A stretch of DNA of 64,000 nt, taken from contig NC_052021.1 of assembly GCF_015832195.1 (NCBI RefSeq), positions 27,988,786 to 28,052,785 on the forward strand, read 5' to 3'. The first letter of the stretch is position 1. Every line of letters begins with the position of its first letter. The translations under genes and the position numbers were made by a program. Below, piece by piece: positions 22,801-31,900 of this stretch. The stretch is from Motacilla alba alba (taxonomy: Eukaryota > Chordata > Aves > Passeriformes > Motacillidae). The notes under the pieces are model-generated. The model was not told the origin of the DNA. It ran no database searches and was given only the letters and a program-made list of their open reading frames with translations.

Positions 22801-25800
22801 TGAGGAGCCAGTGAATCCTCATCTGTTTATGTCCTGGGGGAAGAGTCTTGCCCAGCTTCCCAGTGCCTGTGGGGAGTCACTGTTCTCCAGCCAGGGGAGC
22901 ATGCAGTGATGCCTCCAGTCTGACTTGATACCATACGCAGCATCTGGTTAGTGGGGAGCCTGATGATCACCAGCCTATTTTTGTGGCTGTTGAAGTAGCT
23001 GTGCTCCTTCAGTCCTTTTTGCAAGTTCAGGTGACAGTGGCTTCATTTTCCCTACCAGTACAACATTGCCCAAGCAGCAGGCCAGACCCTGAACCCTTCA
23101 TTGCTGCTGAAAATCTGTCAGGGCAGCAGGACTTTTAGCAATGCTCTGTTTATACGAATATGGTGTCACTGGCATTGTTCCAAATAAAATGAAGTCAGAG
23201 TCTGGCTTGTCACAGCCTGCTGGAGAGCCATCCCAAATGGAAATTACCATGGAGGTGAGGTGGCCCTGTGTTAGTTCAAACTCTGTAGCAAGAGGGGCAG
23301 AGCTGTGACCCTTTTTCCACTAACAGTGCTGCTCATGTTGGCAGAGGATGGAGCAGCAGGCTCCCTGCTGACAACCTGTCTTTCTCTTCCCTGTCCTGTT
23401 CAGACCCTTGTGACTCCCAGCCGTGCCAGAATGGTGGCACGTGTGTCCCAGAGGGACTGGACAGATACCACTGCCTCTGCCTGCTGGGCTATGGAGGAGA
23501 CTTCCACTGTGGTAGGTGTGAACCTGTGCTCTGTCTCCTTCCCTCTCAGCTGAGTCCTGCCTTGGTGACGCCCTTTGTGCCACCCTGGGGACAACTGGGG
23601 TGGGATGACAGTTCTTGGGCTTTTCTCCAAAGGCAGGCCGAGCTTATTCTCATGCAGATCACGACTGTGTCAGCCCCAGTGACTGGGTCCTGCTGTTCAG
23701 ACACCATGTGGGTATGAAGAGCACCAACATTGGCAGTCTCACCCTGGCATGGCTGCCTTTATGTCTAAATGCAGGTGCCATGGGATCAGGAGAACAGAGT
23801 CACTGGGAGAGACATGGATGTGTCTGTTGGTCCCCTCCCTGCACACACGGATGGAGCAAGAGCTCCTGGTTTTGGGGGTTCAATGTAAAAAAGCCAAAAG
23901 CTCCTGATCATTAGAAAACACCTTGTGCTTACTTTCCCCAGAACCAAGGTTCCAGCTTCAGAGTGTCTCAGGGTGTCATAGATGAGGGTCTGGTGCTTGG
24001 ACTCTCTCCTTTCTCCAGTATGTGATTGTGTCATTCAGAGTGTTCTGCCCACAGCACTAAGAGAGTGGAGCTGTAATTTCTGATTTTAAGTTTACCATCC
24101 AAAATCGCAAGAATTCCCATAGATATTTCCTGTCTCTAAAGGTTTATATGGCATCCAACCAAAACAAAGCCTGCTCCTGGCTCATTTGTCCTCCAGGTCA
24201 TGATATGAATGGCAAAATATTTGGGTTGCTGGACATGATGTCCCCTCTCCACAAGGCTTCCAGCAGCCCCCTGCTGGGCTTGCCCTGGACTGATTGCCTT
24301 CTCCCTTTCCAGCGGCAAAGCTGAGCCTCGAGTGCGGCGTGGATCTCCTTTTCCTGATGGACAGCTCAGCAGGGGTCACGCTGGAAGGGTTCCTGCGCTT
24401 CAAGGCCTTCCTCAAGAGATTCCTCCAAGCCGTGGTGGGCCAGGACTCGCCAATGAGCGTGGGGGTGGCCCAGTATGATGACGATGTCAAGGTACCTGTT
24501 GAACTGGGCCAACACAAGGACGCGCTCAGTCTCATGAAGAGTATTGATGCCTTGAATTTCAGTGGAGGGAGAACCCTGACAGGCAGAGCCCTGCAATACA
24601 TTGCACAGCATGGTTTTAGGCATACGCCGGTCTTTGCAGATGTGCAGGATGATCTTCCACGTGTGGTTGTCCTGCTCACTGACTCCAAGTCCCAGGATTC
24701 GGTGGCAGAAGCCGCTAAGTATGCGAAGGACCAAAATATCTTCTTGATTGGCATAGGCAGCAGCTTCATGAGAGCAGAGCTGACCGTGGTGACTGGCAGT
24801 CCACAGCAGACCATTGTCTACTCGGACCCTCAGGACCTGTTCAACAGGATGCCAGAGCTGCAGAGAAAAATCTGCAGTGTGGGCAATCCTGAAGGTAAGA
24901 CTGTGGTATGGGCAAGGTGGGACAAGCTTGCCAAACCATGCAGAGGTGTCCTGAATTCCAGCAGGGAGGAGGGAAGGACAGAAGGATGAATGTCCTTGTT
25001 TTTGTTTGCCAGTCACAGATCCAGGGACTAACCTTCCATGAGTGATTTTTGTGATGGATCTTGTGAAAGAAGCATAGATCACCCTTCACAATTGGTGATC
25101 AGCAGTGTTGAATTTTGCCCACGATTTCCTCTCACTGCTGTTTTTCAGTGAGAAAGGAGCAGATCTATACTCTGAGAGATACCATGTTTGTGCTCCTTTC
25201 CACAGGCTGCCAGGCCCAGTCTCTTGATTTGGCATTTGCTGTGGATGCCTCGTCTGGAGTTGGCCTGGAGAACTTTCTGCGTCTGAGGCACTTTGTCAGG
25301 AACAGCTGTTTGCACTTCATCATCAACCGGGATGTCACCCAAATTGCCCTGGTGACCTATGGCAGCAAAGCTCACACTGTGTTTGCCTTGGACACCCACA
25401 CAAGCAGCTCTGCTGTTCTCCAGGCCATCGAGCAGGTGCCTTTCCTTGGGGACTCAGCCTCTGCTGGCAGTGCCTTGCTGCATGTTTACAGTGATGTAAT
25501 GACTGTGCAGAAGGGAGCAAGACCTGGTGTCAACAAGGCGGTGGTGCTGCTCACCAACGGAGGGGGCATGCAGGATGCAGCTGCCCCAGCTCAGCAGCTG
25601 AGGCACAATGGCATCTTGGTGTTCGTGGTTGTCATTGGGGACACAGACAGGGAGAGGCTGCTGAGAGTTGCTGGGTCTCCCAACTACTTGGTCCACATCT
25701 CCTCCTATGACGACCTGCAGTATTACCAAGGCCTTATCATCGAGAGGATCTGTGAAGGTAGGAGAGTGGGGTTGAAAAAAAAAGGTGATGTTTCTTCAAA

Positions 25801-28800
25801 ATTTTGAGTCATGAGTGCCAGTCCTCAGCTGGGGAAAAATATGGCTCTAATACTGAATTTGAAACACTTGCACGTTGTCTAGAAATCAGCTTTTCAGAAA
25901 GGACAGCAGCTCTAGTTTTCAGACAGTGACAATGAAAGTCCTCCTAGTTAAAATACCATGCCTTTTTTCCTCATTCAAAATAGCCTAAGTCTAACATCTA
26001 TCCATTTGCTTTTGTTGTGTTTTAACATGCTTATAAGATCAAAAGAAACATGTTTGAGCTGCTGCACAGAGGTCCTTTTCGTCTCTGGGCACACCTGTGT
26101 CTCCTTCAGGCTTAGAAAGAGCTGCAGCATCATCTCTTTGGGGTGAGGAGCTGCTCTCCTGGCAGGCTGTGCAGATGGTTTCTGCCTGAGCTTTTCAGTG
26201 TGTTTCTGTTGCCAGTGGTACTTTCAGCTGTGTTATTGCAAAAACAATGTAGAGTACCTTGAAATTAGCTAAAATGCCAGGGGTGAAGGGGCAGAGACAG
26301 CAAGGTTCAATGAGTCAGGGTAGTAACATATCATTTCCTGAGACTGAATTGCTGCTTTCATTTCATCTGCAGGTAAATCACAGTTTGTACTAGATAGGCT
26401 GGGACCAAGGGCGATGTAAAGATAAGCCCTTCACTCAGTCTTCTACTCCCAAATCCAAGGCTTAATAACAGAATCATTGTCTGTGAAAGGACTTCAAAAA
26501 TTTTATGATTCATTATAAAAGTATTTGAGAAACAGAAGCTGCCTCTGTATACCTGGAATATGGTATTCGTTTTTTTTAGAAAAAAAAGGACCTAGGGTTT
26601 AGGAGAAAAGTTCCCAAGCATTAAATATATATGAATCAGATTAATGGAAATACGAGTTATTTGGATCATCAAAGTGCAAGAACCTTATTTAAGGTATGTT
26701 AACAGCAGGCTTGAGTTTCAGAGAAATGGGTGTGGCAGAATGATTCCCTACAGCAGGGACTGTGAGGTCATGCTGTGGAGCATCCCTGGAGGGATGAAGT
26801 GGACAGAGCAGAGCACCATGGAACAGCTCCCTGGGGAACAGCTGCACCTGGAAGATGAGTGGTGTGTCCAAGAGATCCAGCTTTCATTGCCAGTGGCTCT
26901 TCCAGCCCAATGATAATGGAAGTGTCCATCCCCAGGAATACATTCTCAAGCAGAAATCCCATGGTAACAAAAATATTTTTGAACCTGGCTTGATTCCCTA
27001 TGAAATCAACTGTAGATAAAGAATGATATGTCTCAGGTCTAGGACTGTCAAAAAAAAAAGAATTTCAGTTATAATTTTGCCAGTCTTAGGTGTGGGTTGA
27101 GACTTCATGTGCAGAGGGAGAATGAGCACAATGACTGTTAAGCTGTAGAAAGCTCACTGACAGATAGGGGATAGGATTTGTATTCTTTTTCCTTCCCCTT
27201 TTTCTATTTTCTCTCTGATTTTTCTACCCTGGAGCAAAGGGTAAGGCAAGCAGCTCTACACCACGTTGTTGCTGAGCAGAGGAATTTCTCACCCTCACCA
27301 ACACCGAAGTGGTGTTGCCAGCAGACTGGAAGCAAATTCCTCTGGGATGCTGCTACTTAACCTAATGTATTGGCAGCAAGGCAGCATGGAACACTGCCAG
27401 CCCTGCTGACAGCTGGGCTCTGTTGTGTTGAGAGGGTTGGGAAAGCTGTCACATACTTCATAACAACAGGGCTAATAACTTGGGCTGTGCTTGCAGGCTT
27501 CTCTCAAGCCCCCTAGAAAAGAAACACAGAAATCTTCCCTGTGTTGTTTTCCATTCATGCCATCCTTACTTCCCAGCTGGCAACTTCTCCTTATTCCTCT
27601 CCAGTGGAAACTTTTATCCTCTCTGGGGCAAAGTGAGGTTTGAACTTCAGTGGCATTTGGGATTGTGAACTTTTTAGGGCAAGGCATGTGTCTTGCTCTG
27701 TGTGGTCCATGTCTGGTGTGGGGAATTTGGGGGTGCTCACAGCTCTGCAGATGCTCCATTTTGCTTTTCTGGGATATGCAGCCTGTCATTAAGTGATTCT
27801 TTTAAGCTTTACTGGAAATATTCTCCTCCAGATTGAGACACCTAGAAAAGCCATTCTGTTCTCTAGGTTAAAGTGTCCAGACAGAATTGTGGCTTGCACC
27901 CTTTGCCATGTTTAAATGTTTCTCCTGTCCCATTGGCCCCTGATGACATTTTTTGCAGCATTCCTGATGGATGTGGGTCTTAGCTAGTAATAATGCAGGT
28001 GTGCCTGAGCCTGCTCTCTGCTTGTGTCTATTGCAGAAGCAAGAAGCCCTGTGAACCTGTGCAAGCCCAACCCCTGCATGAACCAGGGCGTGTGCATCCT
28101 TGGGCCGGGGAGCTACCGCTGCGAGTGCCACGGCTGGGAAGGGCCCCACTGCGAGACCAGTAAGGATCAGCAGCCCCTCCAAACTGATCCCACTCCTCCC
28201 TGAGGCAGAGAAATGGCTGCAACTCCTGGACAGCTGTTTGGGGGGCAGGCCTTGGTGCTGGTGTGGTCTATATCTTATAGAAAGTGGAGAGGTTTGGGCT
28301 GCTGAGGGGAGCAAGGGCTTCCCTGGATAAGCTGTGCATTTTTATACATTCACTGAGTGAGTTGACTGTGAGGGGGGCTCAAGGAGGCCTAATAATTTTG
28401 TTAATCTTCCACTCTGTTCTGTTCCCCTTTTCCCTCTGCCCTGCTTGAAGAAACAAATCTTTCCTAGGCTCCCCAGGTGGAAAGATTTGACTCTCTTTTA
28501 ATGGGAGGGAGCTGTTCCTGTTGGAGCAGGTGCCCTTGCTACCCTTTCAGTGCTGTCCATGGTGTAAAACCTCCCCATTGCCTTCCTTCTCTTCAGCAGG
28601 GGAGCAGTGCCCAGGAGGTGGGGAGTCTCTGGCTCCCTCAAGGTAGCCCTGTGCCCCTAGCATGAAGCTCTCAATTCAAGTGCATTTTCCCCTTGCCCAA
28701 TATTTTGCTTTTTACCTGAATTCTGACTTCCAGCCTGCGGCCTCTAATATCTGTCATTTAAGAGAATGCTTGGTTGGTTGTTGTGGACTGAGTGTGACCT

Positions 28801-28988
28801 TTTCCCTTGGTCCTAAAGCCCTCTTCCCACATCTGTGCTTCTCCTCTGCCACAGGAGTTCTCCGGGGTGATTCTCCGAGATCTCCAGCCCTTCTTCCACC
28901 TTCCCATGTGCAGTGGAGTCCAAGGGGTTTGCAGCACTACTCCAGAGCCCTCCAGCACAGCAAAAGGCAAATGGATCAGAGGCATTGA
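10862..28988 (+). CDS. VWA2: VWA2 (AMACO), von Willebrand factor A domain-containing protein 2
   Basis: A secreted extracellular-matrix protein of basement membranes (family knowledge). I assembled 13 coding exons: 10862-10875, 10958-11016, 13637-13770, 15068-15177, 20193-20387, 21163-21293, 21954-22086, 22531-22586, 23404-23511, 24313-24894, 25206-25757, 28037-28159, 28855-28988. All phases fit and give 776 residues. Order of parts: hydrophobic leader (1-24), VWA1 with MIDAS DGSYS, GGRTETG and SDGKS, Cys-rich linker, EGF1 with six cysteines (about 278-313), VWA2 domain (about 314-507), VWA3 (about 508-691), EGF2 (about 692-732), basic tail (733-776). An exon that mammals have between the leader and VWA1 (about 25 residues) was not found; skipping it keeps frame. 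The start choice is discussed under the first exon. The large intron 15178-20192 hosts an antisense gene. Confidence 0.93.
10958..11016 (+). CDS. VWA2: VWA2 signal-peptide exon
   Basis: After a long pyrimidine tract and CTTCCAG the exon encodes NFLSFESICIFLLSQ, a hydrophobic leader that lines up with the mammalian leader. It ends in phase 1 before GTATGT (11017). Confidence 0.75.
11017..13636 (+). other. VWA2: VWA2 intron, expected site of a missing small exon
   Basis: I searched this stretch by eye for a phase 1-1 exon similar to the mammalian segment between leader and VWA1 and did not find it. A 3 x 13-bp tandem repeat lies at 13210-13248. Nothing else was recognised. Confidence 0.5.
13210..13248. 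repeat. Three perfect 13-bp tandem copies
   Basis: The unit aatcataaatcca is repeated three times without change at 13210-13222, 13223-13235 and 13236-13248. Confidence 0.95.
13637..13770 (+). CDS. VWA2: VWA2 exon: start of VWA1
   Basis: Acceptor TTTCTCCTAG ends at 13636. It encodes LDVLFLLDGSYSIGKGSFER, with the MIDAS DxSxS intact, and ends in phase 0 at GTGAGT. Confidence 0.95.
13771..15067 (+). other. VWA2: VWA2 intron
   Basis: No exon or recognisable element seen; the open frames here lack splice or family support. Confidence 0.6.
15068..15177 (+). CDS. VWA2: VWA2 exon: VWA1 middle
   Basis: It encodes VRVGMIQFSSTPHLEFPLDS, close to the mammalian protein. Acceptor CTTTTAG ends at 15067; donor GTCAGC is at 15178. 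Confidence 0.95.
15241..15274. repeat. Poly(T) tract
   Basis: A T run of more than 30 bases with one interrupting G, just inside the intron that hosts the nested gene. It could be the A-tail of a minus-strand retroposed sequence, but no body is recognisable. Confidence 0.7.
16795..16800 (-). terminator. Candidate poly(A) signal of the nested gene
   Basis: AATAAA on the minus strand, 350 bases after the nested stop codon. A second copy is at 16486-16491. Confidence 0.4.
17150..19516 (-). CDS. Nested gene, exon 2 with repeat array
   Basis: The acceptor GCCCCTGTAG ends at 19517 after a C-rich tract, and its TAG would be an in-frame stop if it were not intronic. The exon begins DTEEEGAFAH and runs 788 codons to the stop at 17150-17152. 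An internal ATG at 19486 could serve as start if exon 1 is wrong, giving 778 residues. Confidence 0.65.
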   Translation of the reverse strand, partial: DTEEEGAFAHMDKDWEYDTDQELSQRGSVTGRELCLWEEMTVQEFYQLQDDVMIQDISPQGVVRHQELHQRCKCERGVTVRVQWGDGTQQELYQWEGEAHQEPSPLEEVQGHPHTFQWEGDKRDPELSQEGDKRDKDLSQGKDYNVQELPQWEKDVSDQKLPQQEGIVSSQGLSHWAEGIDYKIWDKPLHPEDEDAQMGPTSLSSMDTKVAGEAARELASTSPALGSPTEDELAAAAALAGAAEEEEPPEPLPAEVEKAPGSPALREEVPAAAAEDPVPASRYSPDCSQALVDLARHISCEIVNNAMLVIQESGQQPEEQRDLEQSTAAELEAAIAGGRREESPISVPQSPCCTPSPLLSPLGSQDPSEEQEEIDKESVLAEQEPEEGALNGELEHSLCEDEEHTELSQGEVNKYQEGSQGEASIKQGLSLEGAGSHQEGSQGEACTDQEGFLEEASRYQDVSQGGASTGQELFVEGAGQYQEGSLGEASFEQDLSLDETGRYQEGSQGEDYSEQELAQAEFRMYQEGSQEEACPEQELSLEETASHQDGSEGEGRIEQELSLEEAGRYQEGSQQEASSEQKLSLEEAQSHHELSDWDECIGEELSHGDVGSYQEISDWEEAMEQDVSLEKAQSDDELSDWDEYIGEELSHGDVGSYQEISDWEEGTEQDLTLEEAQSHHELSDWDECTGEELPHGDVGSDHEISDWEEGMEQGLSQGKVSISQNPSDWEEYSEHELPHRDVSSYQEVSDWEESIGQGVSKKRPSCLYRALRALRGLFCPCLAPQPED
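17150..19772 (-). CDS. Unrecognised acidic repeat protein nested antisense in a VWA2 intron
   Basis: I do not recognise this gene. Two exons fit: 19772-19623 (50 codons from ATG at 19772-19770) and 19516-17150 (788 codons plus stop). They join in phase 0 across a 106-base GT-AG intron, for about 838 residues. Residues 51-270 hold loose, acidic repeats around QELYQWE-like words; about 270-340 is an Ala/Glu/Pro-rich low-complexity linker; 341-360 is a predicted amphipathic helix (LARHISCEIVNNAMLVI core) that fits the spacing of PKA-RII-binding AKAP helices; about 455-800 is a 22-residue repeat array rich in Glu, Ser, Gln and Gly; the last 28 residues are basic and contain Cys (CLYRALRALRGLFCPC). 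No signal peptide or clear membrane span. Such a long open frame without a stop, preceded by a frame-compatible short exon, argues for a real protein. A repeat-driven accidental frame cannot be excluded. Function unknown; a scaffold role is only inference. Confidence 0.6.
17240..18300 (-). repeat. 66-bp / 22-residue coding tandem repeat with a 132-bp higher-order unit
   Basis: The word gggaccc or cggaccc recurs on the + strand at 17797, 17863, 17929 and 17995, exactly 66 bases apart. Closer to the 3' end the word gagagctc recurs at 17469, 17601 and 17733, exactly 132 bases apart, i.e. a 44-residue double unit (LSDWDE.. alternating with ISDWEE..). All spacings are multiples of three, so the array keeps the reading frame. 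Confidence 0.9.
18587..18646 (-). other. Predicted AKAP-like amphipathic helix in the nested protein
   Basis: Twenty codons encode LVDLARHISCEIVNNAMLVI. Hydrophobic residues fall at helix positions 1, 4/5, 8, 12/13, 16/17 and 20, the spacing used by helices that dock on the RII D/D domain of PKA. This is motif-level inference only. Confidence 0.4.
19623..19772 (-). CDS. Nested gene, proposed exon 1
   Basis: It encodes MGDIVVPSGPCDTVLDVLRY and on to DAEEK, non-repetitive and unlike the rest. The donor is AAG|GTGAAC with GT at 19622-19621. The frame is also open for six codons upstream of this ATG. A 31-bp perfect palindrome (19692-19722) lies inside it. Confidence 0.5.
19692..19722. repeat. 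31-bp perfect palindrome
   Basis: Arms of 15 bases (CCTTAGATACCCCTG and its exact reverse complement) flank a single central A. It lies within the proposed first exon of the nested gene and can form a very tight hairpin or cruciform. Confidence 0.97.
20193..20387 (+). CDS. VWA2: VWA2 exon: VWA1 C-terminal half
   Basis: It encodes GGRTETGQALKYIL and VLIIISDGKSQG, which supply the Thr and Asp of the MIDAS. Acceptor TTTCTAG ends at 20192; donor GTAAGA is at 20388. Confidence 0.95.
20388..21162 (+). other. VWA2: VWA2 intron
   Basis: No exon or recognisable element seen. Confidence 0.6.
21163..21293 (+). CDS. VWA2: VWA2 exon: end of VWA1
   Basis: It encodes WEELQVLASEPPERHLLFAG and a linker with a first cysteine. 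Acceptor TTGGCAG ends at 21162; donor GTGACC is at 21294. Confidence 0.93.
21294..21953 (+). other. VWA2: VWA2 intron
   Basis: No exon or recognisable element seen. Confidence 0.6.
21954..22086 (+). CDS. VWA2: VWA2 exon: Cys-rich linker, part 1
   Basis: It encodes a segment with spaced cysteines (GCKVESHPCE, NYVCWKG, LCPF). Acceptor TGCTGCAG ends at 21953; donor GTAAGC is at 22087. Confidence 0.92.
22531..22586 (+). CDS. VWA2: VWA2 exon: Cys-rich linker, part 2
   Basis: A 56-base exon that encodes WKRVLIKHPSRCFRTVCP, nearly the mammalian sequence. Acceptor TGTTTCAG ends at 22530; donor GTGGGA is at 22587. Confidence 0.92.
22587..23403 (+). other. VWA2: VWA2 intron
   Basis: No exon or recognisable element seen. 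Confidence 0.6.
23404..23511 (+). CDS. VWA2: VWA2 exon: EGF-like domain 1
   Basis: It encodes DPCDSQPCQNGGTCVPEGLD followed by YHCLCLLGYGGDFHC, with six cysteines in EGF spacing. Acceptor CTGTTCAG ends at 23403; donor GTAGGT is at 23512. Confidence 0.95.
23512..24312 (+). other. VWA2: VWA2 intron
   Basis: No exon or recognisable element seen. Confidence 0.6.
24313..24894 (+). CDS. VWA2: VWA2 exon: whole second VWA domain
   Basis: One 582-base exon holds the domain: VDLLFLMDSSAGVTLEGF, GGRTLTGRAL, VVVLLTDSKSQD and VYSDPQDLFNRMPELQ. The first MIDAS motif reads DSSAG, so its last residue is Gly and not Ser, as in the mammalian protein. The stop-free frame on the opposite strand of this exon is a shadow. 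Confidence 0.96.
25206..25757 (+). CDS. VWA2: VWA2 exon: third VWA domain
   Basis: A 552-base exon encodes LDLAFAVDASSGVGLENF, SAGSALLHVYSDVM and KAVVLLTNGGG. MIDAS is degenerate: DASSG, no Thr in the second loop, and Asn in place of the Asp in the third. Acceptor TTCCACAG ends at 25205; donor GTAGGA is at 25758. Confidence 0.96.
25758..28036 (+). other. VWA2: VWA2 intron
   Basis: No exon, tRNA or clear mobile element was recognised; open frames here lack splice and family support. Confidence 0.6.
28037..28159 (+). CDS. VWA2: VWA2 exon: EGF-like domain 2
   Basis: It encodes CKPNPCMNQGVC and SYRCECHGWEGPHCE, with six cysteines and the Gly/aromatic pattern of EGF. Acceptor TATTGCAG ends at 28036; donor GTAAGG is at 28160. 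Confidence 0.95.
28160..28854 (+). other. VWA2: VWA2 last intron
   Basis: No exon or recognisable element seen. Confidence 0.6.
28855..28988 (+). CDS. VWA2: VWA2 last coding exon, basic tail
   Basis: Acceptor TGCCACAG ends at 28854; the phase fits the EGF2 exon. It encodes RVLRGDSPRSPALLPPSH and on to QMDQRH before TGA at 28986-28988. It includes an RGD tripeptide; whether it is exposed or used is unknown. Confidence 0.8.
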
Positions 28989-31900
28989 CACAGATGTGCT
29001 GAGTGCTCCAGTTCTCCATCCAGGAACACTTCCTGCCTCTCAGGGACTGTGTTGAGGCCATTCCCAATTCCTGCATTGCACAAACTGGGCTTCCCAGCAC
29101 TCTCCTTCTTTTATAATTGAAGTAAATATTTGTGTTTAAGTATTTCTTTCTGGCAATTTGCATTTCCTTATCCAGGTCTTAAGGTTGTGATTTTTTTGGG
29201 TTTTTTTTTTAACAGATTTTGAGAGATCTGTGAGTTAGTCTAAAAATATGCAGAAGTCTGAGCAATTCTGGAGCTCTTGCTGAAGGGGTATAACACAGAT
29301 GATGCACTTGCAGCCAAGTGCTGGAGTGAATGGCTCATTACATGCAGGAAGAAGAACTGATTACAAGTCTTTGTTCTGTTTCTGTTAGGTTTTCATGCTG
29401 CTTTCTCCACTGAATTTATTGGGCTGTGATGGTTCATGTCTCCAAAGACAGTTTGGCCACATGCCTGCATCCTTTGGAGCATCAGCCTCACCTCATCACT
29501 AGATCAATTTGCCCACAAACCTGTAAAATTTACATAACAGCTCCCCAAAAGCCCATGGTTCCCAGTGTTGGGTTGTTGTCTGCTGACTTTCCCATGGTGT
29601 CTGTCACCTCAGGAGAGCACAACCAGGTCTGCAGAGAGTCAAGGCAAAGATACTAACTGTGACTGCCAGTGCTCATGGGAATAGAGTCTATTGTTCCCAG
29701 CAGAAGAAAAATCCCTTCACCCAGATGTCCTGGCCCCGTGTTTGAATAGTAACATTAGATGGACAAAGAGAGACACAAATTGCTCAGCAGGTTTGTTGTC
29801 AAAAGAAGAATGGTCTGAAAGCACTCTCAGGGATGAAAGCTGGCACGGAGACAGGAGGAGCACTGTTGTGCCTTGTGGGAGAAACCAGGCTGGGAGGAAG
29901 AGGAAATTCTGCTTTCTTTTCACTGTCACTTTGGTAGATTGTCTGTGTCCTAAGGCACAGCAGAATAGAGGCTTAGTTGAAGGGCTGACATTTGGGATAA
30001 AAGGGAAATGAATCTATTAATGTTACTTAGGCATGGCTGTAGCTCAGCATTGCCTCTGCTGTTAAGCTGTCAGTCTTCTCTTCATGTGGGGAGAATGGGC
30101 TTGGCCAGGCTCACACCAAACCCGTGGTTCCTGGTGTGGTTCACAAGTGCCTGTGGAGCTGGCAGGATTCCAGACCAACTGCTCTGAAAAGCAGAGTGCA
30201 TCCTGTTTGTTTGGAGGGTCCAAGGCACCCCTCTTCTCACCCTGCTGCCCTGCTGGCTTTGCAGCTCCCTGGGGGTTTCCCTGCCATCGTTTTCCTAACA
30301 GCATCATTAGCTCACTCCTCTCAGGCCTCTGTCCTCTGCAGGATCAGCCTGTCCTCTCGAGCAGCAGTGTACTCACATTGCCTGGGACACAGCTCTGGAG
30401 CTGGGACGTGCCCTCCCGGCCTTCTGCAAGTGCTTTTCCTTGTGCTGTTTGCAGGACACTGTACAGTGCTGCTGCTGAGCATTTCAGCTTCTGGCTAATG
30501 GGATGTGGTGTAATCTGTTTGTGAGTTTTTTATTTTAATGCACAGGTATTAAGTGTACCTGTGGGCTGCACAAGGGACAAGGCAGGCTTGCCTGGGTCCT
30601 GACCTGGGAAAACCCTGCATTTTTTACTATCTTGATGGCTTTAAGCACCACAGGTACACAAACATCTCCACGTGATTCAGGAAGCACAGAGTGCAAAATC
30701 TCATGCTGGAGACAACATTTTAATGCTGGACAGGATTTACCCATCTCTGTGCATCTGTTTGTCAAGTAGAGATGATGTGAGAGGTTGAAAACTCAGGAGT
30801 AGCTCAGGAAAGCTGGTTTCTAAACTCAGTTTTTGGGCTCTGAGTACACCCGGATGAGGTCTTTGTGCCCCAGGGATCCCCACGTGTCAGGGATCTACAT
30901 GTGACCTTCCTCCTGACATTCCTCCTGAAAGCAGCTGATTCCTGAAGCCTTGGATAGATGCTCAGACATTCTCTGGCAGCAGCAACACCCACCAGCTCTC
31001 AAACAAAGCACTTTGCAAGGTAAGAAGGTCATGGGGCATTGGGAGGAGTTGGGAAAAGCCAGCCTGATAATTAGGATACATGGGATGGTCTTGGAGAGAT
31101 CTGCTGATCCCACAGGCAAGCAGGACACTGCTGAGCAGTTTTTGGAGCTGTTTTCTTTTTAAAAATGTGACTTGAAGTTCCTGGCTAGTCTCTAGGCCCT
31201 TTCTCTTACAAATTTTAATTTAAAAAAGAGTAAGTAGGTAAGTGGCTTGGCTCTCTGACCAATGATCCCTTATTAAATTCACTCTCAGACTTGCCGTGAT
31301 TCAGTCAGAAATATTTAATGAGCCTTTACCTGATGGGAGCTCATTCCCTTAGGGCTGGGTCAATATTTGAGGCTGGCACAGGCACTGGGGAGGTGGGGTC
31401 CCTGCAAAGCCAGTACTAATCCTGTCTGGCATCACAGGAGCTCAGAGGATGCTGTCTGTGCCAGCTTGTCATGAGTGTCTGGGCTGCTGTTACTAATGGA
31501 GCTCTGAATTACTCTCACTCTGGAGGATTGCTGGGTGAGCTTTGGGTCCTGGGCCACTGCTGACTCCAGGAGAGAGCCTGCTTCTCCTTTAAAAATGGAA
31601 TTTAACTAAGTGCCACGATTTTCACCCTCTTTAGTCTTACATTCCCTCATCAAGTTAAACCATGGCTGTTTGTGGTGAATGAATGTTGGATGGCAGCTGT
31701 CCTGTGAAGGCTGCAGCAGGGAACCTGGGGGTTGATCCCACTGTGCCATTCTTCTGCATACCAAAAGCCAAGGCCAGCCTGCAAGAGGTCTGCTGATGCT
31801 CCCTCCCTGTAAAGCCAGATGGTTTCTTCACCTTCAAACCCCCCTGCAATCTCTGCAGTAGACGTAAATTTGATTCATACCTGAGACATCTTACATAAAC

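Noticed and set aside
24182..25082. Long minus-strand open frames (210 and 238 codons) opposite the VWA2 exon 24313-24894
   Set aside because: They are antisense shadows of a conserved coding exon and show no domain or splice support.
26460..26520. Possible minus-strand CR1 tail (acagaatcattgtctg..)
   Set aside because: Only about 40 bases resemble the CR1 end and the match breaks off; too weak to call.
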